Assembly (NCBI RefSeq): GCF_033546935.1
Contig: NZ_CP137854.1
Location: 5,022,001 to 5,086,000 of the forward strand
Reading direction: 5' to 3'
Length of the DNA: 64,000 bases
Source: Xylophilus sp. GOD-11R
Lineage (GTDB): Bacteria; Pseudomonadota; Gammaproteobacteria; Burkholderiales; Burkholderiaceae_C
In this document: positions 37,366 to 47,365 of the stretch, in pieces
Position numbering within the stretch: position 1 is the stretch's first letter
Layout: every line of letters starts with the position of its first letter
Made by a program: the position numbers and the translations under genes
The notes under the pieces: generated by a model
The model's database searches: none
What the model saw: the letters and a program-made list of their open reading frames with translations, nothing else
What the model was told of the DNA's origin: nothing

Positions 37366-38652
37366 TCAGGCAGCGACGGTGGCGCCGACGGCCGCGTCGA
37401 TGGATTCGGCCAGCACCGCCAGCGCGTCGTCGAACTGCTGCTGCGGGATGGTGAGCGGATACAGGAAGCGGATCACGTTGCCGTACACGCCGCACGACAG
37501 CAGGATCAGGCCACGCGCCAGGGCTTCCTTCTGGATGCGGCCGACGACGGCGGCATCTGGCTTGCCCTGTGCATCGTTGAACTCGGCCGCGACCATGGAG
37601 CCCAGACCGCGCACGTCGGCGATGGCCGGGCAGCGCTCGCGCAGCTCGCCCAGAAATTCCTGCAGTTGCGCGCCCAGGTCCACCGAGCGTTGCAGCAGGT
37701 TTTCTTCGCGGATCGCCTCGATCACCGCGAGCGATGCCGCCACGGCCAGCGGGTTGGCTGCGTAGGTGCCGCCCAGGCCACCGGGCGCGGCGGAATCCAT
37801 CACCTCGGCGCGGCCGCACAGGGCCGACAGCGGCATGCCGCCGGCCAGGCTCTTGGCCATGGTGACCAGGTCGGGCTTGACGGTGTGGTGCTCCATGGCG
37901 AAGAGCTTGCCGGTGCGGCCGAAACCGGTCTGCACCTCGTCGGCGATCAGCAGGATGCCGTGGGCATCGCAGATCTCGCGCAGCTTCACCATGAGTTCGG
38001 CCGGGGCCACGTTGAAGCCGCCTTCGCCCTGCACCGGCTCGATGATGATGGCCGCCACGCGGCTGGCTTCGATGTCGCACTTGAAGAGCTGGGTCAGCGC
38101 GTCCAGGCTGTCCTGCACGGTGATGCCGTGCAGCGGCTGCGGGAAGGGCAGGTGGTAGACCTCGCCGGGGAACGGGCCGAAGCCGATCTTGTACGGCGCG
38201 ACCTTGCCGGTGAGCGCCATGCCCATCATGGTGCGGCCGTGGAAGGCGCCGCCGAAGGCGATGACGCCGCTGCGGCGGGTGTGGGCGCGGGCGACCTTGA
38301 TCGCGTTCTCGACGGCTTCGGCGCCGGTGGTGAAGAAGGCGGTTTTGGCGGGGCCGGCGATCGGCGCCATGGCGTTGATCTTCTCCATCAGGTCGACCAC
38401 GCTTTCATAGGGCACGACCTGATAGCAGGTGTGGGTGAAGCGTTCGAGCTGGGCCTGGATGGCCGAGATCACCTTGGGATGGCGGTGGCCGGTGTTGAGC
38501 ACCGCGATGCCGGCGGCGAAGTCGGTGAAGACGCGGCCTTCCACGTCCCAGATGGTCGCGTTCTCGGCGCGCTCGGCATAGAAGTCGCACATCACACCCA
38601 CGCCCCGGGCGGCGGCGGCGGTGCGGCGTTGTTCGATCTGCTGGTTGTTCAT
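37366..38652 (-). CDS. gabT: 4-aminobutyrate transaminase
   Basis: The 428-residue PLP enzyme carries FFTTGAEAVENAIKVAR, AFGGAFHGRT, DEVQTGFGRTG and the PLP-lysine segment TMAKSLAGGMPLSA. It converts GABA and 2-oxoglutarate to succinate semialdehyde and glutamate. It heads the gabTD operon and is divergent from the GabR-like regulator, whose gene starts 106 bases away. Confidence 0.95.
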   Translation of the reverse strand: MNNQQIEQRRTAAAARGVGVMCDFYAERAENATIWDVEGRVFTDFAAGIAVLNTGHRHPKVISAIQAQLERFTHTCYQVVPYESVVDLMEKINAMAPIAGPAKTAFFTTGAEAVENAIKVARAHTRRSGVIAFGGAFHGRTMMGMALTGKVAPYKIGFGPFPGEVYHLPFPQPLHGITVQDSLDALTQLFKCDIEASRVAAIIIEPVQGEGGFNVAPAELMVKLREICDAHGILLIADEVQTGFGRTGKLFAMEHHTVKPDLVTMAKSLAGGMPLSALCGRAEVMDSAAPGGLGGTYAANPLAVAASLAVIEAIREENLLQRSVDLGAQLQEFLGELRERCPAIADVRGLGSMVAAEFNDAQGKPDAAVVGRIQKEALARGLILLSCGVYGNVIRFLYPLTIPQQQFDDALAVLAESIDAAVGATVAA

Positions 38653-38758
38653 GGCTCGGGTCCGGAAAAAGGAAAAAGATGGGTGGAGGTTCGCCGCTGA
38701 TTACAGGTCGAAGCGGTCCTACAATCCAGTTCCGCTTTGCCGATATGGATGGTGCCAA

Positions 38759-40273
38759 TTGAAATCGATCAGCGTGGATCTCCTGGCCCAGCGCCTGCAG
38801 GCGGAGCAACTCGCGCGGCCCGGCGACCCGATCAACCGGCTGCTCTACGAATGCCTGCGCGCCGCCATCCACGACGGCAGCCTGCCGGCGGCCAGCCGCC
38901 TGCCGCCTTCGCGCGATCTGGCTGCGCAGCTTGGCATTTCGCGCAACACGGTGATGCATGCCTACGAGCAACTGATGACCGAGGGTTATGCCAAGGGCCT
39001 GACCGGCAGCGGCACCTATGTGGCCGACCGTATTCCCGATTTGCCGGTGCTGCCCCGGCCGTCGGCGGCCAGCACGCTGCGTTCGCGCGGCGTGGCGGCA
39101 CGGCTGTCGTTGCGCGGGCGCAAGGTGGTCGACGGCGCTCTGGCGCAGACCCGGCAATGGGGTGCGTTCATGCCGGGGCTGCCCGACATCACGCAGGCGC
39201 CGCACCAGAAAATCGCGCAGATCACCGCACGGCTCGGCCGCACGCTGTCGCCGGCCACGCTGAGCTATGCGGCCGGCGGCGGCCACGCCGCGCTGCACGA
39301 AAGCCTGGCGGTGTATCTGCGGCAGGCGCGCTCGGTGGTCTGCGAGCCCTCGCAGATCGTGGTGACCGAAGGCGTGCACCAGGCCATCGACCTGATCACC
39401 CGCGTGCTCGGCGACCCCGGCGACACCGCCTGGGTGGAAGAGCCCGGCTACTGGGGCACGCGCAGCGTGCTGGAGATCAACGGCATCGCCCTGCAGCCCC
39501 TGCCGGTGGACGCCGAAGGCATGCGCCCGCCGCCTGGCGACCGGCCGGCCGCGCAGCCGCCGCGCTTCGCCTTCGTCACGCCGTCGCACCAGTACCCGCT
39601 GGGCGCGGTGATGAGCATGTCGCGCCGGCTCGACCTGCTGGCCCATGCGGCACGCGACGGCACCTGGATCGTGGAGGACGACTACGACAGCGAATTCCGT
39701 TTCGCCGGCCAGCCGATCCCCTCGCTGCAGGGACTGCTGCCGGATGCGCCGGTGATCTATGTCGGCACCTTCAGCAAGACGCTCTACCCGGGCCTGCGTA
39801 TCGCCTACATGGTGGTGCCCACCACGGTGGCGGCCGCCTTTCGCACCGCGCAGGCCGAGCTCTACCGGGGCGGCCACATGCTGATGCAGGCGGCGCTGGC
39901 CGAGTTCATCTCGTCGGGACAGTACGCCGCGCATATCCGCCGCATGCGGCTGGTGTATGCCGCGCGGCGGGCCTTTCTGATAGGACTGGTGCAGCAGTGG
40001 CTGGGCGAAGGCTGGATCCACGAGTACGACACCGGCGCCGGCCTGCACCTGGTGCTCGCGCTGCCCGTGGGTTGCGACGACGTGGCCGTCACCGACGCAT
40101 GCGCGGCGGCCGGCGTGCTGGTGCGTCCGCTGTCGCGCTACTACCTCGGCCGGCGCCGTAGCGCCGGGCTGCTGCTCGGCTTCGCCAGCGTGCCGCAGGA
40201 GCAGATGCTGGCGCCCTTCGAGATCGTGGTGCGCTGCATCCGGCAGGCGGTCAAGGCGCCCGACGCGGCCTAG
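38759..40273 (+). CDS. gabR: MocR/GabR-type regulator (GntR helix-turn-helix with aminotransferase domain)
   Basis: The 504-residue protein has a GntR winged helix (about 15-80, SRLPPSRDLAAQLGISRNT) joined to a class I aminotransferase fold (about 120-490). The PLP-binding region is conserved: EDDYDSEFRF and GTFSKTLYPGLRIAY. GabR-type proteins use PLP and GABA to activate gabT/gabD. The likely start is TTG 38759 (K-S-I-S-V-D-L-L follows), because no in-frame ATG fits the conserved N-terminus. It is divergent from gabT, which supports its role. Confidence 0.92.
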   Translation: MKSISVDLLAQRLQAEQLARPGDPINRLLYECLRAAIHDGSLPAASRLPPSRDLAAQLGISRNTVMHAYEQLMTEGYAKGLTGSGTYVADRIPDLPVLPRPSAASTLRSRGVAARLSLRGRKVVDGALAQTRQWGAFMPGLPDITQAPHQKIAQITARLGRTLSPATLSYAAGGGHAALHESLAVYLRQARSVVCEPSQIVVTEGVHQAIDLITRVLGDPGDTAWVEEPGYWGTRSVLEINGIALQPLPVDAEGMRPPPGDRPAAQPPRFAFVTPSHQYPLGAVMSMSRRLDLLAHAARDGTWIVEDDYDSEFRFAGQPIPSLQGLLPDAPVIYVGTFSKTLYPGLRIAYMVVPTTVAAAFRTAQAELYRGGHMLMQAALAEFISSGQYAAHIRRMRLVYAARRAFLIGLVQQWLGEGWIHEYDTGAGLHLVLALPVGCDDVAVTDACAAAGVLVRPLSRYYLGRRRSAGLLLGFASVPQEQMLAPFEIVVRCIRQAVKAPDAA

Positions 40274-40381
40274 GGACAGTGCGTCGCCCGCGTCCTACAG
40301 GCGATGTGGTGGCGCGAGCGATGGACAGCGGGCGCCGTCATCGGCATCTTCTGCGATTCGTCTGCTCGCGAAACGACCGTC

Positions 40382-41707
40382 ATGCCGGAACAGGACCAGC
40401 CTTCCACCGAATCGAAGAACCACGACGCGGGCGAAAGGCAACATCGCGATCCGGAAGACCCCGGTGACGCTCAGGAAGGCGAGAAGGGAGAGGACGGATC
40501 GCCACCGAAAGACGGCAAGGCCGACGGCGACCAGCCCGCCAAGCCCTCGCCCCTGAAGAATCCCAAGGTCCGCATCGCGCTCGTCGTGCTGGGCCTGGTG
40601 GTGCTGGTGGCGGGCACGATCTGGTTCGTGCAGTACTGGCGGCACGGGCGCTTCGTGCAGAAGACCAACGATGCCTATCTGCAGGCCGACCTGGTCGCCA
40701 TCGCGTCGAAGGTGCCGGGCTATGTGGAAGAGGTCTACGTGCGCGACAACCAGACGGTGCAGGCCGGCCAGCCGCTGGTGCGCATCGACGCCCGCGACAC
40801 CCGCGCCCGCGCCGAGCAGGCCCAGGCGCAGGTCGACCAGGGCCTGGCCTCCATTGCCCAGAGCGATGCGCAGATCGCCCAGCAACGCTCGCAGATCGCG
40901 GTGGCGGATGCCCAGCTGCAGGGCGCGCGCCAGAACCTGAAACACGCACAGGAAGAGGTCGACCGCTATACCCCGCTGGTGGCGCAGGGCGCGCACACCG
41001 CCGAGCAGCTCGACCGCCTGCGCGAGACACGCGACCAGGCCTTGTCGCAGGTGGCGGCCGCGCAGGCCCAGCGGGAAGCGGCGGCGCGCCAGGAAGGCAG
41101 CTTCCGCGCCCAGCAGAAGGTCGCCGCGGCCCAGGTGGAGCAGGCGCGGGCGCAGCTGCGCCAGGCCGAGGCCGACCTCGGCGCGACCGTCGTGCGAAGC
41201 AGCATCGCCGGGCGCATCGGCGACCGCACGGTGCGGGTGGGCCAGTACGTGCAGCCGGCCACGCGGCTGATGTCGGTGGTGCCGGTCGACGACATCTATC
41301 TGGTCGCCAATTTCAAGGAAACCCAGATCGGCCTGATGCGCATCGGCCAGCCGGCCGACATCCATGTCGATGCGCTGCCCGACAGCGTGCTGCACGGGGA
41401 GGTCGAGAGTTTTTCGCCGGGCACCGGCGCGCAGTTCGCGTTGTTGCCACCGCAGAACGCCACCGGCAACTTCACGAAGGTCGTGCAGCGGGTGCCGGTG
41501 CGCATCCGGGTGGACGCCGGCACCGAGTCGCGGCGGGTGCTGCTGGCCGGGCTGTCGGTGACGGTGGAGGTCGACACGCTGGGCGCCAGGGACCAGCGGC
41601 AGCGGGCCGAGGACGAATCCGACCGCACGGAAAACGGCCGCGAGGACGCGCGCCGGCAAGAGGTGCAGCGCGACCGCCAGTCGGTGCAGCCGGGGCCCGG
41701 CCGATGA
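40382..41707 (+). CDS. emrA: EmrA/HlyD-family membrane-fusion protein
   Basis: The 441-residue protein has a disordered acidic N-terminus (1-60), one membrane helix (about 63-85), the barrel-sandwich motif KTNDAYLQADLVAIASKVPGY, a long alpha-hairpin coiled coil and a beta-barrel end. It is the periplasmic adaptor of a tripartite exporter with the next two genes. Its stop overlaps the ATG of the permease gene (ATGA). Confidence 0.92.
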   Translation: MPEQDQPSTESKNHDAGERQHRDPEDPGDAQEGEKGEDGSPPKDGKADGDQPAKPSPLKNPKVRIALVVLGLVVLVAGTIWFVQYWRHGRFVQKTNDAYLQADLVAIASKVPGYVEEVYVRDNQTVQAGQPLVRIDARDTRARAEQAQAQVDQGLASIAQSDAQIAQQRSQIAVADAQLQGARQNLKHAQEEVDRYTPLVAQGAHTAEQLDRLRETRDQALSQVAAAQAQREAAARQEGSFRAQQKVAAAQVEQARAQLRQAEADLGATVVRSSIAGRIGDRTVRVGQYVQPATRLMSVVPVDDIYLVANFKETQIGLMRIGQPADIHVDALPDSVLHGEVESFSPGTGAQFALLPPQNATGNFTKVVQRVPVRIRVDAGTESRRVLLAGLSVTVEVDTLGARDQRQRAEDESDRTENGREDARRQEVQRDRQSVQPGPGR

Positions 41708-43323
41708 GTGCGGCCAGCGCCGGCGCCGGCGGTGCACGGCAGCCTGGGCAAGCGCAGCGCTCCGGCCGCGCCGAGCGCGCCGATTCCGGTGCCTGGCTCG
41801 CGGTGGCCGCCGGCACCATCGGCTCCTTCATGGCATTGCTCGACGTGTCGATCGTGAATGCCTCGCTGCCCACCATCCAGGGAGAGATCGGCGCCACCGG
41901 CACCGAGGGCACCTGGATCTCCACCGCCTATCTGGTGTCGGAGATCGTCATGATCGCGCTGGCCGGCTGGTTCCAGCGGCTGCTGGGCCTGCGCCGTTTC
42001 CTGCTCGCCGCGACCATTCTGTTCATCGCCTTTTCGATGGTCTGCGGCGTGTCGACCTCGCTGGCGCAGATGGTGATCGGCCGGGTGGGGCAGGGCTTTA
42101 CCGGCGGCGCGATGATTCCCACGGCCATGACCATCGTCAGCACCCGGCTGCCGCCGCGCCAGCAGCCGGTGGGCGTGGCGCTGTTCGGCATCACCGCGGT
42201 GCTCGGGCCGGTGATCGGGCCGCTGCTGGGCGGCTGGCTGACCGAGAACATCAGCTGGCACTACGCCTTCTTTCTGAACCTGCCGGTGAGCATCGTGCTG
42301 ATCGCGTTATTGGCCATCGGCCTGCCGGCGCAGAAGGGCCGGCCCGAGCTGCTGGCCAATGCCGACTGGTGGGGCATCTTCGGGCTCGCCGTGGGTCTGG
42401 GTTGCCTCACGGTGGTGCTGGAGGAGGGCCAGCGCGAGCGCTGGTTCGAGTCCGAGCTCATCCTCCAGCTGACCGCCTGCTCGGTGGTCGGCTTCATCGC
42501 GCTGGCGATCGGGCAGTTCACGGCGGCATCGAAAAAGCGCGAGCCGGTGGTCTACCTGCGCATCCTGCGCCAGCGCACCTTCGGCATGGTCTTTCTCATC
42601 AGCCTGGTGGTCGGCGGCGCGCTCTACGGGCTGCTCTACCTGATCCCGCAATACCTCGCCAACGTGGCCGGCTACAACTCGCTGCAAGCGGGCTACGTGG
42701 TGCTGCTCAGCGGCATTCCGGCGGTCTGCATGATGCCGCTGTTCCCGCTGCTGGCGCGCACCGTGGACATCCGCGCGCTGATCGCGCTCGGCCTGCTGTG
42801 CTTTGCCGGCAGCTGCTACCTCAACGCCTTCCTCACGCCCGACGTGGTCGGCGAGAACTTCGTCTGGCCACAGATCCTGCGCGGCTTCGGCCAGTACTTC
42901 TGCATGCTGTTCCTGAACCAGGCGGCGACGAGCTCGGTCGGCAAGGAGTACGCCGAAGACGCCGCCGGGCTCTTCAACGGCGCGCGCAACCTGGGCGGCT
43001 CCTTCGGCCTGGCGCTGGTGTCGACGCTGCAGGAGCGCCGCACCACACTGCACCTGCAGCAGGTGGGCGAATCGATCACCGCCAACTCGCCGCGCGGCCA
43101 GGACTATCTCGGCGGCCTGGCATCGCAGCTGGGCTTCGGCGACGCGGCCACCGGCCTGCAGCGCGCCATCGGCGCGTTCGGCCGCGAGGTCGAACGCCAG
43201 GCCACGGTCATGGCGTATTCGGACCTGTTCTGGATCTTCGGCGTGATCCTGCTGTGCACCATTCCGCTGGTGCTGTTTCTCAAGCCGCTGCCGCAGGGGC
43301 AGAAGGCCGGACCGGCTACCTGA
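41704..43323 (+). CDS. emrB: EmrB/QacA-type MFS drug transporter
   Basis: The 539-residue permease has about 14 membrane segments and DHA2 signatures: FMALLDVSIVNASLPTIQ, GRVGQGFTGGAMIPTAMT, and ITAVLGPVIGPLLGGWL. It would move hydrophobic drugs or similar compounds from the inner membrane into the tripartite EmrA-channel assembly, driven by protons. Confidence 0.94.
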   Translation: MSAASAGAGGARQPGQAQRSGRAERADSGAWLAVAAGTIGSFMALLDVSIVNASLPTIQGEIGATGTEGTWISTAYLVSEIVMIALAGWFQRLLGLRRFLLAATILFIAFSMVCGVSTSLAQMVIGRVGQGFTGGAMIPTAMTIVSTRLPPRQQPVGVALFGITAVLGPVIGPLLGGWLTENISWHYAFFLNLPVSIVLIALLAIGLPAQKGRPELLANADWWGIFGLAVGLGCLTVVLEEGQRERWFESELILQLTACSVVGFIALAIGQFTAASKKREPVVYLRILRQRTFGMVFLISLVVGGALYGLLYLIPQYLANVAGYNSLQAGYVVLLSGIPAVCMMPLFPLLARTVDIRALIALGLLCFAGSCYLNAFLTPDVVGENFVWPQILRGFGQYFCMLFLNQAATSSVGKEYAEDAAGLFNGARNLGGSFGLALVSTLQERRTTLHLQQVGESITANSPRGQDYLGGLASQLGFGDAATGLQRAIGAFGREVERQATVMAYSDLFWIFGVILLCTIPLVLFLKPLPQGQKAGPAT

Positions 43324-43324
43324 C

Positions 43325-44824
43325 ATGAGCAGCATCACCCGTCAACTCATCACCATCGTGGCCGCCGCCGGTCTGGCGGGGTGCACGTCAGGCCCCGATT
43401 ACCGGGGTGCGCCCGACGCCGCGCCGCAGGCCTCGGCCGCCGGAGCCTTCCACCGTGCGGACGCGGCATCGGAGCCCGCGGCGCCGCCGCCGGCGCGCTG
43501 GTGGGAAGCGCTGGACGATTCGATCCTCACCCGCCTGATCGAGCAGGCCTTCGCCACCAGCCCGAGCCTGCAGGCGGCCGAAGCACGTATCCGGCAGTCG
43601 CGGGCCACGCTGGCCCAACGCCGCGCCGGCGCGCTGCCGGGCGCCACCGCCACCGGCGCGGCGATCAAGGCCTCGATACCGCCGGGCAGCCCGTTGTCGG
43701 CGCTGGGTGGATCGTCGTCTTCGTCCGGCTCGGCAGAAGGCGGGCAGGCATCTGAAGGCCGGCGCACCATCGATTTCTATACCGCCGGTTTCGACGCCAT
43801 GTGGGAGATCGATATCTTCGGCGGCGTGCGGCGCGGCATCGAGGGCGCGGCAGCGCAGTCCGATGCCGCCGTGGCCCAGTACCAGGATGCCCAGGTGCAG
43901 CTCGCCGCCGAGGTCGGCCAGGCCTATGTCAGCCTGCGCGGGCTGCAGCGCCAGCTGGAACTGGGCCGCGCCAACACCGCGCTCCAGCGCCGCATGCTCG
44001 CGCTGGTCGAAATGCGCCGGCAGGGCGGCACCGCCGACGACCTGGACGTCGAGCGTGCGCGCGCCCAGCTCACCGGCACCCAGGCCGACGTGGTGCCGCT
44101 ACCTGGCCGGATCACCGAAACCCTGGACCAGCTGGCGCTGCTCACCGGCCAGGAGCCCGGTGCCCTCGATGCCGACCTGCGCCAGCCGGCGGCTTTGCCG
44201 AAGCTGCCGGCGGCGGTGGCCGTGGGCGATCCGGCATCGCTGCTGCGGCGGCGGCCCGACGTGCGCGCGGCCGAACGGACGCTGGCCGCCGGCAATGCGG
44301 CCATCGGCCAGGCGATCGCCCGGCGCTTTCCCCGCGTCACGCTGTTCGGCAACATCGGCTTTTCGTCGAGCAGCGCGTCCGACCTGTTTCACCACGACAG
44401 CCTGGCGGTGATCGGCGGGCCGATCCTGCAATGGAACTTCCTGGACTTCGGCGGCAACCGTGCCCGGGTCCGCCAGTCGCAGGCCGCCTACGACGAGGCC
44501 GAGGCGCGCTATCGGCAGGCGGTGCTCGCGGCGCTGCAGGATGCGGAGCAGGGCGTCTCACGCTACCGGAGCCAGCGCGAGACGCTGGAGCAACTGGCCC
44601 TGTCGCGCGACACCGCCACCCGGTCGGCTGCCATCGCGCAGACGCGCTATCGGGGCGGCACCGCCAGCCTGCTCGACGCGCTCGACGCCGAACGCCAGCG
44701 GCTGCAGGCCGAGGACGGCCTGACCCGTGGCGCTACGGCGCTGGTCACGCAATACGTGTCCCTGCAAAAGAGCCTGGGCCTGGGCTGGTCCGAGCCGCCC
44801 GACGCGCCGGTCGCCGCCCGCTGA
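43325..44824 (+). CDS. NodT-family outer-membrane efflux channel lipoprotein
   Basis: The 499-residue protein has a lipoprotein signal (LAGC) and two OEP domains, each with the paired helical/strand pattern (RWWEALDDSILTRLIEQA, DFYTAGFDAMWEIDIFGG, GNAAIGQAIARRFPRVTLFG, WNFLDFGGNRARVRQSQAAY). It is a TolC-type channel that completes the EmrAB exporter. It starts one base after the permease stop. A low-complexity Ser-rich insert occurs at about residue 130-145. Confidence 0.92.
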   Translation: MSSITRQLITIVAAAGLAGCTSGPDYRGAPDAAPQASAAGAFHRADAASEPAAPPPARWWEALDDSILTRLIEQAFATSPSLQAAEARIRQSRATLAQRRAGALPGATATGAAIKASIPPGSPLSALGGSSSSSGSAEGGQASEGRRTIDFYTAGFDAMWEIDIFGGVRRGIEGAAAQSDAAVAQYQDAQVQLAAEVGQAYVSLRGLQRQLELGRANTALQRRMLALVEMRRQGGTADDLDVERARAQLTGTQADVVPLPGRITETLDQLALLTGQEPGALDADLRQPAALPKLPAAVAVGDPASLLRRRPDVRAAERTLAAGNAAIGQAIARRFPRVTLFGNIGFSSSSASDLFHHDSLAVIGGPILQWNFLDFGGNRARVRQSQAAYDEAEARYRQAVLAALQDAEQGVSRYRSQRETLEQLALSRDTATRSAAIAQTRYRGGTASLLDALDAERQRLQAEDGLTRGATALVTQYVSLQKSLGLGWSEPPDAPVAAR

Positions 44825-44933
44825 CATCGCCGCGAGGGCGTGCCACCGACAGCGCATGCGGATCGATTCCGACGCTGTGCCCCGGTGGTGGCGCGAACAT
44901 CGGCTGCTCCAAAACTGCCCTGCGGGAGCCGCC

Positions 44934-45287
44934 ATGGCTGACAGCAAGCGATGGTCGCAGCACGTGACCGAAACCAGTGACGCGATGGACCTGAAGGACG
45001 GCGTCTTCAAGCAGACCGACCCGAAGAAGATCGCCCGCTCGCTCAAGGCCTCGGCCGAGCACAGCGACCGCCGCAAAGCCGAGCCTTTTCGCTCGGCGAT
45101 GTCGATGCTCAACTTCTACATCAACCGCGCCGGCGAGCATCTGGAAGCCGCGCAGCGCAAGCACCTCGACGATGCCAAGGACGAGCTGCGCGCGCTCTAC
45201 GGCAAGCCCGCCGCGGGCGCTTCGAAGAAAAAGCAGACCGGGAACAAGCCGGCCAAGCGCCCCCAGGAAGGCCCGGGCAGGGCCTGA
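44934..45287 (+). CDS. DUF3175 family protein
   Basis: The 117-residue basic protein begins MADSKRWSQHVTETSDAMDL and has the DUF3175 core FKQTDPKKIARSLKASAEHS, SAMSMLNFYINRAG. Its C-terminus is Lys/Pro-rich. The function is unknown. It is on the strand of the exporter operon but 109 bases away. The start gives the conserved N-terminus. Confidence 0.82.
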   Translation: MADSKRWSQHVTETSDAMDLKDGVFKQTDPKKIARSLKASAEHSDRRKAEPFRSAMSMLNFYINRAGEHLEAAQRKHLDDAKDELRALYGKPAAGASKKKQTGNKPAKRPQEGPGRA

Positions 45288-45297
45288 GCGACTGGCC

Positions 45298-46227
45298 TCA
45301 GACCGGGTCGAGGTGCGTCATCACGCTCAGCACCTCGTGGCCGGCCATCACCCGCTGCCGGGCCTCGACCGTGATCGCATGGGCTGCCTCCACGGTCAGC
45401 CCGCCGTCCACCTCCAGGTGCACGTCCACCGCCAGCAGGTCGCCCATGCGGCGGGTGCGCAGGTCGTGCACGCCGCGTACGCCAGGCGTCTGTGCCAGGG
45501 TGAGGCCAATGGCCGCGACGGCGTCTTCGTCCGCGCCGCGATCCATCAGGTCCTGCAGCGCGTCCCAGCCGAAGGTCCAGCCCATGCGCGCCACCATGCC
45601 GCCCACGATCAGCGCGGCCACCGGATCGAGCAGCGGGTAGCCGCACAGGTTGCCGACGATGCCGATGCCCACCACCAGCGAAGACGCCGCGTCCGATCGT
45701 GCATGCCACGCATTGGCCACCAGCAGGGTCGAACGCAGCCGCCGCGCCACGGCCAGCATGTAGCGGAACAAGCCCTCCTTGGCGATCAGCGCCACCACCG
45801 CCACCACCAGCGCCACGCCGTGCACCTGCGGTATCGCCTCGGGCGTTTCCAGCCGCACCACGGCGGTGGCCGCCATGCCCAGGCCCACGACCAGCATCAG
45901 CACACCCAGCGCCAGCGTGGCGGCAGTTTCGAAGCGGTGGTGGCCGTAGGGGTGGTCGGCATCGGCCTCGCGGCGGGCGAGCGGCCCGGCCACCAGCACG
46001 ATCGCGTCGCTGACCAGGTCGGTGAGCGAATGCAGCGCGTCGGCGATCAGGCCCTGCGAGCCCGAGAAGATGCCGATCGTGAACTGCAGCGCCGACAGCG
46101 CGACGTTGACCGCCACGCTGACCCAGGTGCTGCGGCTGCCGGCTGCCGTGCGCAGGGCGGCATCGGCATCGTCCGGGACGAGGGGATCGGGCGCTGGAGC
46201 GGGACGGACGGTCTGCATGTCCGCCAT
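45298..46227 (-). CDS. cation diffusion facilitator family metal transporter
   Basis: The 309-residue protein is a CDF exporter (probably Zn, Co, Fe or Mn). It has six membrane helices; the metal-site helices carry HSLTDLVSDAIV and HARSDAASS (His-x3-Asp pairs). The DADHPYGHHRFE loop is typical of the family. A cytoplasmic C-terminal domain (about 215-309) includes HDLRTRRMGD and HLEVDG. An alternative ATG three codons later is possible. Metal specificity is not clear. Confidence 0.92.
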   Translation of the reverse strand: MADMQTVRPAPAPDPLVPDDADAALRTAAGSRSTWVSVAVNVALSALQFTIGIFSGSQGLIADALHSLTDLVSDAIVLVAGPLARREADADHPYGHHRFETAATLALGVLMLVVGLGMAATAVVRLETPEAIPQVHGVALVVAVVALIAKEGLFRYMLAVARRLRSTLLVANAWHARSDAASSLVVGIGIVGNLCGYPLLDPVAALIVGGMVARMGWTFGWDALQDLMDRGADEDAVAAIGLTLAQTPGVRGVHDLRTRRMGDLLAVDVHLEVDGGLTVEAAHAITVEARQRVMAGHEVLSVMTHLDPV

Positions 46228-46267
46228 TGTCGTGCCGCGCCCGCGCCGGCGACCCCGTTGGCCCCGC

Positions 46268-47278
46268 TCAGAAGCCTTCGAGCACCACCTTGCCCTGGGC
46301 CTTGCCGCTTTCGATGAAGGCATGCGCGCGGGTCAGGTTGGCCGCGTCGATCCTGCCGAATTGCTCGCCCAGCGTGGTACGCACCCGGCCGGCATCGACC
46401 AGCTGCGCCACCTCGGCCAGCAGCTCGCCCTGGCGGTGCATGTCGGGGGTCTCGTAGCTGGAGCGGGCGAACATGATCTCCCAGTGCAGCGAGATGCACT
46501 TGCTCTTGAGCGGCATCGCATTGAGCACCGGCATGTCGTCGATGACGGCGAGCTTGCCTTGCGGCATCAGCGCTTCGATCAGCTGCTCGTAGTGCTGCTC
46601 GGTCTGCGTCAGGCTGGCGACCATGTCGACCGAGGCGATGCCTTCTTCGCGCAGGGCAGCGGCCAGCGGGAAGCGGTGGTCCACCACCAGGTGCGCGCCA
46701 AGGTCCAGGCACCACTGGCGCGTTTCGGCTCGCGAGGCGGTAGCCACGATACGCAGCTGCGTCAGCTGGCGCGCCAGCTGGATCAGGATGGAGCCGACGC
46801 CGCCCGCGCCGCCCACCACCAGCAGCGTCTGCCCGGCACCGCCCCCGTGCGCCACGCCGAGGCGGTCGAACAGCAGTTCGTAGGCGGTGATCGAGGTCAG
46901 CGGCAGCGCGGCAGCCTGGGTGTCGGAAAGCGACTTCGGCGCCAGCGCCACGATGCGTTCGTCGACCGCATGCAATTCGCTGTTGGTGCCGGGACGCAGG
47001 ATGGAGCCGGCGTAGTAGACGCGGTCGCCCGGCTGGAAGTTGCGCACCTGCGCGCCTGTCGCTTCCACCGTGCCGACGGCGTCCCAGCCCAGCACGCGGA
47101 ATTGGCCGGGTGCGGGTTTGGCGTTGCGGCGCACCTTGGTGTCGACCGGGTTGACCGACACCGCCTGCACCCGCACCAGCAGGTCGCGCGGGCCGGGTTG
47201 CGGGGCGGGCAGCTCGATGTCCTGCAGGGCGCCGGGCTGGTCGATGGGAAGGGGCTGGGCAAAGCCAATGGCTTTCAT
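46268..47278 (-). CDS. zinc-type alcohol dehydrogenase / quinone oxidoreductase-like protein
   Basis: The 336-residue protein is a medium-chain dehydrogenase of the quinone-oxidoreductase group. It has VNPVDTKVRRN, LGWDAVGTVEATG, the NADPH-binding VVGGAGGVGSILIQLA, and HWEIMFARS. It lacks the Cys set for a structural zinc, so it is a ZADH/QOR type in spite of the common family name. It is divergent from the LysR gene, which probably controls it. Confidence 0.88.
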   Translation of the reverse strand: MKAIGFAQPLPIDQPGALQDIELPAPQPGPRDLLVRVQAVSVNPVDTKVRRNAKPAPGQFRVLGWDAVGTVEATGAQVRNFQPGDRVYYAGSILRPGTNSELHAVDERIVALAPKSLSDTQAAALPLTSITAYELLFDRLGVAHGGGAGQTLLVVGGAGGVGSILIQLARQLTQLRIVATASRAETRQWCLDLGAHLVVDHRFPLAAALREEGIASVDMVASLTQTEQHYEQLIEALMPQGKLAVIDDMPVLNAMPLKSKCISLHWEIMFARSSYETPDMHRQGELLAEVAQLVDAGRVRTTLGEQFGRIDAANLTRAHAFIESGKAQGKVVLEGF

Positions 47279-47365
47279 GTGGTGTGTCCTTGGTCGATGA
47301 ATCGGATGAACTCTAGTTCGACAATCGCCGCTTGATAAGCAGCCTCGGCGACGGATCAGTTTCAA